Positions 28,220 to 33,501 of a DNA stretch of 33,501 bases are shown in pieces. The notes beneath the pieces were generated by a model that was given only the letters and a program-made list of their open reading frames with translations, was not told where the DNA came from and did not search any database. The DNA comes from Acidimicrobiaceae bacterium. GTDB lineage: Bacteria; Actinomycetota; Acidimicrobiia; Acidimicrobiales; Palsa-688. The translations under genes and the position numbers were made by a program. How positions within the stretch are numbered: the first letter of the stretch is position 1; every line of letters begins with the position of its first letter. The stretch lies in NCBI GenBank assembly GCA_003156795.1, contig PMHU01000149.1, forward strand, positions 6,594-40,094, given 5' to 3'.

Positions 28220-29527
28220 TCACTTCGTAGCGACGCCCGCCCGACCCGGGCGGCTAGCCAGCAGCTGCCTGGCCATCACCTGCGCGAAGTCGACATCACC
28301 GGCCTCCTTCCCGACTCGCGTGACGACGTCGACCTCCGGTGACTCGCTTCGGAGGTGGCCGGCCGTGCACGTTTCTTTCGGGCGGGTGGCGAAGGGGTCG
28401 AAGTGGTAATTCCGCATCGCGTTCCGGTGCGAGATCTTGGCGATCTGCTCGTCGTCAAGGCGGCTGGACACCGCAGAGAACAGCTCCGGCGCGTTTGGCC
28501 ACGTGCCATCGGAGTGCGGAAAGTCGGATTCCCAAAAGACGTTGTCGATATTGAAATGCGAAATGAGCTCGATGCCTATCGGCTCGTTGATGAAACAGCA
28601 GAGGATGTGGTCGTGGAACACTTGAGTCGGACTTCCTCCGTTGGCGAACTCGTGCTTGCTCCAGCCAGAGTGTCTTTCCTGGACGTGTTCCGCCCTCCAT
28701 GCGAAGTAGGGCATCCATCCGATGTCCCCTTCTGTGAGCGAGAACTTCAGTGAGGGGTAGCGCTCCCAGAAGTTAGCCCAGATCAGCTCCCCGAAGGTGA
28801 AAGCCGTCGTGCAGCCGGCGAGGGTGAAGATCACGCTCGCCGGGGCGTCCTTGGAGATCTGCATCGGTCGCGAGCTGGACCCGAGGTGGCAGCACAGGGT
28901 CACGTCCTCGTCACAGGCAGCCTCGAAAAGCGGGTTCCAATAGCCCGAATGGATCGTCGGCATGTTGAGCGCCTCGGGGTTCTCGGAGAAGGCGACTGCG
29001 TGGCAACCCTTGGCGGCCAGCCGCCGGATCTCTCGTGCTGCCCTGTCCACGTCGAACAGCGGCAGGATCCCACACGGTATGAACCGCTCGGGATATGCCG
29101 CACACCACTCATCGATGTGCCAGTCGTTGTAGGCCTGAATCATTATTTCGTTGACGTCTTGATCGGGACCTTGATTGAGGACCTGTCCGGAGAATCCGGT
29201 CCAGTTCGGAAAGTTGAGGCCAGCGAGCTGGCCGCCCGCGTTCATGTCTTTCACACGCTCGTGAACGTCGTAGCAGCCGGGTCGCATCTCGTCGTAGCGC
29301 GACGCGTCGAGGTTGAAGTACTCCCGTGGCTTTCCGGCCACAGCGTTCAATCCGAGGTTGCGGCCAGGCAGATCGCCGTACCACCACTGCTCCCGCCCGT
29401 TTTCGTCTTCGAGCACGCGAGGCGCTTGGTCGAGGTACTTGGTCGGTACATGGCGCTCGAACATGTCGGCGGGTTCGCAGATGTGGTCGTCGACGCTGAC
29501 GAGTATGAGGTCCTCGGGTTTGATCAT
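28220..29527 (-). CDS. Amidohydrolase (PF04909-type TIM barrel), paralogue 2
   Basis: DLILVSVDDHICEPADMFERHVPTKY, VTLCCHLGSSS, WESDFPHSDGTWP; clear paralogue of 21373-22644. Confidence 0.92.
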   Translation of the reverse strand: MIKPEDLILVSVDDHICEPADMFERHVPTKYLDQAPRVLEDENGREQWWYGDLPGRNLGLNAVAGKPREYFNLDASRYDEMRPGCYDVHERVKDMNAGGQLAGLNFPNWTGFSGQVLNQGPDQDVNEIMIQAYNDWHIDEWCAAYPERFIPCGILPLFDVDRAAREIRRLAAKGCHAVAFSENPEALNMPTIHSGYWNPLFEAACDEDVTLCCHLGSSSRPMQISKDAPASVIFTLAGCTTAFTFGELIWANFWERYPSLKFSLTEGDIGWMPYFAWRAEHVQERHSGWSKHEFANGGSPTQVFHDHILCCFINEPIGIELISHFNIDNVFWESDFPHSDGTWPNAPELFSAVSSRLDDEQIAKISHRNAMRNYHFDPFATRPKETCTAGHLRSESPEVDVVTRVGKEAGDVDFAQVMARQLLASRPGRAGVATK

Positions 29528-29605
29528 TCGGTCCTCCCCTGAACTCCGCCCGTGATCCGCCGGGTGCCATCACAAGTTCGGCGTTAGGGCCAGGCATTGA
29601 ACATC

Positions 29606-29633
29606 TTGACGGTTAGTGTCTACATCGTAATAC
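29606..29633 (+). promoter_or_regulatory. Candidate promoter TTGACG-N16-TAATAC upstream of the thiolase-fold gene
   Basis: TTGACG at 29606-29611, TAATAC at 29628-29633, in the 29528-29673 divergent gap. Confidence 0.45.
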
Positions 29634-29691
29634 TGGCGCTGCCAGCCACGCAATCCCCGCGGAAGCTCCCCGGGTGCCAAAAAGGAGGGTC

Positions 29692-30861
29692 ATGGGGCAC
29701 CCCTACCAGAACGTCGCCATTGCGGCCGGATTCAATACCAAGCAGGCCAGGGTGCTCGAAGGTCACACCTCGCTGAGCATCGCCATCGAGGCCGCGCTGG
29801 GCGTCATGGAGTCGGCCGGCTTGACTCCGGCGGACGTCGACGGAGTCTTCGGGGAGTTCGCCATGGATCTGACCTACTCGCTGGGGATGGGTCCGGTCTA
29901 CGCGTCCTCACCAGGGATTGGGGGCATCCCGGCCATATTGGACGCGGCCAACGCCATCGCCGCGGGGCATTGTAAAACCGTCCTCCTGGCTGGGGGCGGG
30001 GCGGGCATCTACACCGATCGATCGGCCGTGGCGCCCTGGACCCGGGTGTCTCACGAATTCGTGTTGCCATTCGGAATGTTCACGGCGCTCGAGTTCGCGT
30101 TCATCGCCAGACGCCACATGACGATGTTCGGGACGACACCGGAGCAGATGGCCCAAGCGGCGGCGACCATCCGCAACAACGGCCACGTCAATCCTGAGGC
30201 CGTCTTCTACGGCCGCGGCCCCTTCACCGCGGCCGACATCCTGAGCTCGCGCATGGTCGCCGACCCGTTTCATCTTCTCGATTGCTCTATGACCGCTGAA
30301 GGCGGCTGCGCGCTAGTACTGACGACTGCTGACCGGGCAGCCGATCTGAAGCTCCCCCCGGTTTACATCCACGGCGGCGGTGTCGACCACAATGGACCTT
30401 CATACCAGTTCCCCCCCAGCTTCGACCTGAGGGGCGCGTCTCCCGACAGCCCCCCCAACGGCTACGTGGGTCGGCGGGCGGCCATGCGGAGCTTCGCCAT
30501 GGCCGGCGTACAGCCGTCGGACGTCGACGTGTGCGAGCTGTACGACCCTTTCTCCTTTGAAATCATTCGACAGGTGGAGGCCTTCGGCTTCTGTGAGCCG
30601 GGAGAAGGCGGGGAGTTTGTTACCAATGGCCCCATGGGCCCGGGCGGCGCCCTGCCACTGACGACAGACGGTGGACTCATGTCCTTCAGCCATGGAGGCG
30701 GGACGGTGCAGCTCTTGCAGCGGGTGATCCGGGCTACGCACCAGATCCAAGGCCTATGCCAGACCACCCAGGTACCGAACGTTGACCTGGCGCTCTGCTC
30801 GAATGGGGGAGCCGGAGCGTTGTTCAACGACGTGATGATCCTCGGGAGGACGAGGCCGTGA
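29692..30861 (+). CDS. Thiolase-fold / lipid-transfer-protein-like enzyme (possible aldolase)
   Basis: IAAGHCKTVLLAGGGAG, GLMSFSHGGGTVQLLQRVIRATHQIQG, LALCSNGGAGA; paired with a DUF35 gene. Start 29674 (GTG) or 29692 (ATG). Confidence 0.88.
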   Translation: MGHPYQNVAIAAGFNTKQARVLEGHTSLSIAIEAALGVMESAGLTPADVDGVFGEFAMDLTYSLGMGPVYASSPGIGGIPAILDAANAIAAGHCKTVLLAGGGAGIYTDRSAVAPWTRVSHEFVLPFGMFTALEFAFIARRHMTMFGTTPEQMAQAAATIRNNGHVNPEAVFYGRGPFTAADILSSRMVADPFHLLDCSMTAEGGCALVLTTADRAADLKLPPVYIHGGGVDHNGPSYQFPPSFDLRGASPDSPPNGYVGRRAAMRSFAMAGVQPSDVDVCELYDPFSFEIIRQVEAFGFCEPGEGGEFVTNGPMGPGGALPLTTDGGLMSFSHGGGTVQLLQRVIRATHQIQGLCQTTQVPNVDLALCSNGGAGALFNDVMILGRTRP

Positions 30862-31304
30862 CCGCACTCGAACCTCAACGCTCAGGCGAGATTCGGATTC
30901 CCAGGGCGTCGCCTATCTCACAGCCGTTCTGGGAGGGATGCGATCGCGGGGTCCTCCCCTACCAGCGGTGCGACAGCTGCAGTAAAGCGAACTTCAATCC
31001 GGTGTACATATGCCGGTTCTGCACGTCCAAGTCCCTGTCCTGGCATGAAAGCGCCGGGCTTGGCACCATTTACAGCTGGACCATCGCGTGGCGACCTCAG
31101 TTCCCTTCCTTCGCGACCCCGTACGCCCCCATCATCGTGGACTTGGACGAGGGCTACCAGATGATAAGCAACCTGGTGGGTTGTGATACGGAGGAAGTCC
31201 ACGTCGGAATGAGGATTTCCACGTGCTTCCACCGAGTTGCGGACCGTACCCTTCCCTACTTCACCCCCTTGGAAATCAGCCGCGGAGTGATGTTCGGTGA
31301 ATGA
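30858..31304 (+). CDS. Zn-ribbon / OB-fold DUF35 protein, partner of thiolase-fold enzyme
   Basis: FWEGCDRGVLPYQRCDSCSKANFNPVYICRFCTSKSLSWHESAGLGTIYSWTI: rubredoxin-like CxxC...CxxC ribbon plus OB fold. 4-nt overlap with the upstream gene. Confidence 0.92.
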   Translation: MTALEPQRSGEIRIPRASPISQPFWEGCDRGVLPYQRCDSCSKANFNPVYICRFCTSKSLSWHESAGLGTIYSWTIAWRPQFPSFATPYAPIIVDLDEGYQMISNLVGCDTEEVHVGMRISTCFHRVADRTLPYFTPLEISRGVMFGE

Positions 31305-31926
31305 GCTCGGGTTCGACCCATCGGGATCGACGGCTCGATCCACTCGCGACGTCATCATTCAAGCGGCATGGGAGTGCTTCAGGCAGTTCGGTCCACGCAA
31401 GACCACTATTGCCGACATCAGCCGGACAGCGAATCTGTCACGCGGAACCGTCTACCTGTACTTCAAGGACAAGTCCGCGATATTGCAAGCGACCGCGGAA
31501 AACGCGTCCAAGAGCTTCTACGCCGCTCTTGCAGATTCCATGCGCGGCCTCGTCTCTCTCGAGGAGCAGTTTGCCTCCGCGGCAGTATTCGTCTGCCGTT
31601 CCAAGCAGCAGCTCAGACACTGGGAGAAGCTTTTCGACGCCGAGGCGGTAGCCGTCCTGTTGACCTCGGACGGCGTCCTCTTGCGTGAGTGCGTGGAGTT
31701 CTTGAGCCCATATATCGAGTCGGCAACCGCGACAGGAGAGGTGCGGGCCGATCTCGACGTGGGATCCGCCGCCGAGTGGTTCGCTCGAATTCTCTTCTCG
31801 CTATACAGCACACCATCACCTCTCCTCGATCTCGATGACCCCGCGACCGTCAAGCGGTTTGTCGAGAGCCATGTAATCGCGGGGTTTGCGCCGCGACGTC
31901 AGACGCTCAGCCGAGCAAATCGATAA
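31297..31926 (+). CDS. TetR/AcrR-family transcriptional regulator
   Basis: STRDVIIQAAWECFRQFGPRKTTIADISRTANLSRGTVYLYFKDKSAIL HTH motif. Confidence 0.94.
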   Translation: MNELGFDPSGSTARSTRDVIIQAAWECFRQFGPRKTTIADISRTANLSRGTVYLYFKDKSAILQATAENASKSFYAALADSMRGLVSLEEQFASAAVFVCRSKQQLRHWEKLFDAEAVAVLLTSDGVLLRECVEFLSPYIESATATGEVRADLDVGSAAEWFARILFSLYSTPSPLLDLDDPATVKRFVESHVIAGFAPRRQTLSRANR

Positions 31927-31957
31927 GTGGGACGCCGCCCGTCGCCGGCGGCCGCCT

Positions 31958-31968
31958 ACCTTTAAGGT
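31958..31968. promoter_or_regulatory. 11-bp palindrome ACCTT-T-AAGGT upstream of the enoyl-CoA hydratase gene
   Basis: Read directly in the 31927-32009 intergenic region. Confidence 0.3.
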
Positions 31969-32009
31969 CATCCACAGTCCGAACCGTCAGATACAGGAAG
32001 GGAGAGCCG

Positions 32010-32798
32010 ATGCCCGACTTGCTCGTCAGCCAGGCTGGTCACATCACGGTCATGACCCTCAATCGGCCCGAGCAGTTGAACTCATTCACGAATGCGATGG
32101 CTTCGGGCCTGACAGACGCGATGGCAGAGTTTGACGCCGATCCCAACCAGTATGTGGCGATCATTACCGGCGCCGGTCAGCGAGCGTTCTCCGCCGGGCG
32201 CGATATGAAGGAGTTGGCTGCGACTTCCGAGGGCGGTCTGAAAGTGGAGCGATCCGATGTCGACCTCTGGGGTGTCGGATCGAGCCCGAAGCCGACGATC
32301 GCTGCCATCAACGGCTTGGCCGTTGCTGGAGGGTTCGAGCTGTCACTCAACTGCGACATCCGGGTGGCCTCGGAGGACTCGTGGTTCGGGCTGTTCGAAG
32401 TCAAACGCGGGATCATGGCGGGAGTAGGGACGAACCTCCTGGCCCGCTATCTCTCGCTTGGCGACGCTCTCTATCTGCTCATGACCGCGGACCGGATGTC
32501 GGCTCAGGACGCCTTCCAGCGAGGCCTCGTCCAAAAGGTCGTCCCGGCTGCTGACGTAATGGAATCTGCAATGTCGGTCGCCGAGAAGATCGTCGACAAC
32601 TCGCAGGTAGCGGTTCAGGCATCTAAGAAGGTGGCCTACTTCTCGCGCAATCATGGAATACGAGAGCAGTTCGAGTTGTACCGGGCGGTCAATCAACGTC
32701 TTCTGCTGTGCGAAGACCCGATGGAAGGAGTGACCGCCTTCGCGGAGAAGCGGGAGCCGCACTTCACCAACCGCTGGCCCATCCCACCATCCAGCTGA
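32010..32798 (+). CDS. Enoyl-CoA hydratase/isomerase (canonical crotonase active site)
   Basis: INGLAVAGGFELSLNCDIRVASEDSWFGLFEVKRGIM: both catalytic-position Glu residues retained. Confidence 0.93.
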   Translation: MPDLLVSQAGHITVMTLNRPEQLNSFTNAMASGLTDAMAEFDADPNQYVAIITGAGQRAFSAGRDMKELAATSEGGLKVERSDVDLWGVGSSPKPTIAAINGLAVAGGFELSLNCDIRVASEDSWFGLFEVKRGIMAGVGTNLLARYLSLGDALYLLMTADRMSAQDAFQRGLVQKVVPAADVMESAMSVAEKIVDNSQVAVQASKKVAYFSRNHGIREQFELYRAVNQRLLLCEDPMEGVTAFAEKREPHFTNRWPIPPSS

Positions 32799-32803
32799 GC
32801 ATC

Positions 32804-33501
32804 GTGACCGACCAGCGGCGGCGCCTCACGTCAACGTTTGCGCACCCACAAGCGGCGGTTTGGGGGGCTCCCGGTGGGCCCTGGCCGACCCAGACTCTTG
32901 ACCAGGCCATCGTCACCGACGACGAGACGGATCAACTGGTGGGACACGTTGCGGGTGGTCTCGCAGAAGCGGGTGTGCGCCGGGGCGACACGGTCGCGTG
33001 GCAGAGAGCCAACGGGCCGGAAGCGATCGCCCTGTTCCGAGCGGCGTGGCGCCTAGGAGCGGTTGCGGCGCCCATCCATCACCTGGCCGGGCCGAGCGAT
33101 CGAGACGAGGTCCTCGGCCGTCTACGGCCGTCTCTGTTCCTCGGGCCGACGGACCCGGTACCAACGAGTGACTCGCCAGCCGTCGCGTCAGAGCCGATCG
33201 AATCGGGCGACCTGGCGCTCGCACTCGGGACGTCTGGATCGACGGGAACCCCCAAGCTGGCCTTGCACACTCATCGGTCCCTGCTGTACAAGTCGCGGCA
33301 GATGGGCCAGGTCCATGGTCTCGGTCCGGGTGACTGCACCCTTCTTTGCGCGCCCCTCGCGCACATATCCGGCCTTCTCTACGGGGTCCTTCTTGGCGCC
33401 TGGGGTGTCAGGTCCGTGCCGATGGGGAAGTGGGACCCGGCCGTCGCCCTCGAACTGATCGAGCGTGAACGGGTTACGTTCATGATCGGGCCGCCCACCT
33501 T
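32804..33501 (+). CDS. AMP-dependent acyl-CoA ligase, N-terminal part (truncated by window end)
   Basis: Own translation from GTG 32804: VTDQRRRLTSTFAHPQ...GDLALALGTSGSTGTPKLALHTHRSLLYKSRQMGQVHGLGPGD...FMIGPPT; no stop before the window end, so absent from the ORF track. Confidence 0.9.
   Translation, partial: MTDQRRRLTSTFAHPQAAVWGAPGGPWPTQTLDQAIVTDDETDQLVGHVAGGLAEAGVRRGDTVAWQRANGPEAIALFRAAWRLGAVAAPIHHLAGPSDRDEVLGRLRPSLFLGPTDPVPTSDSPAVASEPIESGDLALALGTSGSTGTPKLALHTHRSLLYKSRQMGQVHGLGPGDCTLLCAPLAHISGLLYGVLLGAWGVRSVPMGKWDPAVALELIERERVTFMIGPPT

Noticed and set aside
1-33501. CRISPR arrays, transposases, integrases, phage or rRNA genes
   Set aside because: No regularly spaced repeats, no recognisable mobile-element proteins, and no rRNA-like sequence seen on either strand.

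Overview
High-GC, actinobacterial-type chromosomal segment; the Acidimicrobiia/Mycobacteriales flavour is inferred from protein style only. About 36 coding regions are supported. Left part (1-9 kb), mostly minus strand: LysE-like translocator (partial), VOC protein, two tandem bacterial PH-domain proteins, TauE/SafE permease, SPFH/flotillin plus a mini NfeD-like protein, three unknown secreted or lipoproteins, a mycothiol-dependent maleylpyruvate-isomerase-family enzyme and an SDR. Middle (9-18 kb), plus strand except one gene: Cys-type phosphatase, methyltransferase, SDR, nitroreductase, PaiB-like FMN protein, MacB/FtsX-type ABC transporter, a CCPFF-motif small protein (minus strand), PtpB-like phosphatase and a degenerate isochorismatase-fold protein. 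Right part (18-33.5 kb): a CoA-thioester catabolic cluster with two acyl-CoA ligases (one truncated by the window end), acyl-CoA dehydrogenase, two PF04909-type amidohydrolases, two crotonases, SDR, CYP125/142-like P450, fused double CaiB/BaiF CoA-transferase, thiolase-fold protein plus DUF35 partner, and a TetR regulator. The most interesting signals are: (i) this cluster resembles steroid/isoprenoid side-chain degradation, but several members have non-canonical active sites (Cys-less thiolase next to DUF35, crotonase lacking both catalytic Glu, CaiB half with Asp to Glu, isochorismatase fold lacking Cys); (ii) two tandem related hairpins sharing TAACGCGCCAG arms in the 6.7-7.0 kb intergenic region. 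No rRNA, tRNA, CRISPR, transposase or phage genes were recognised.
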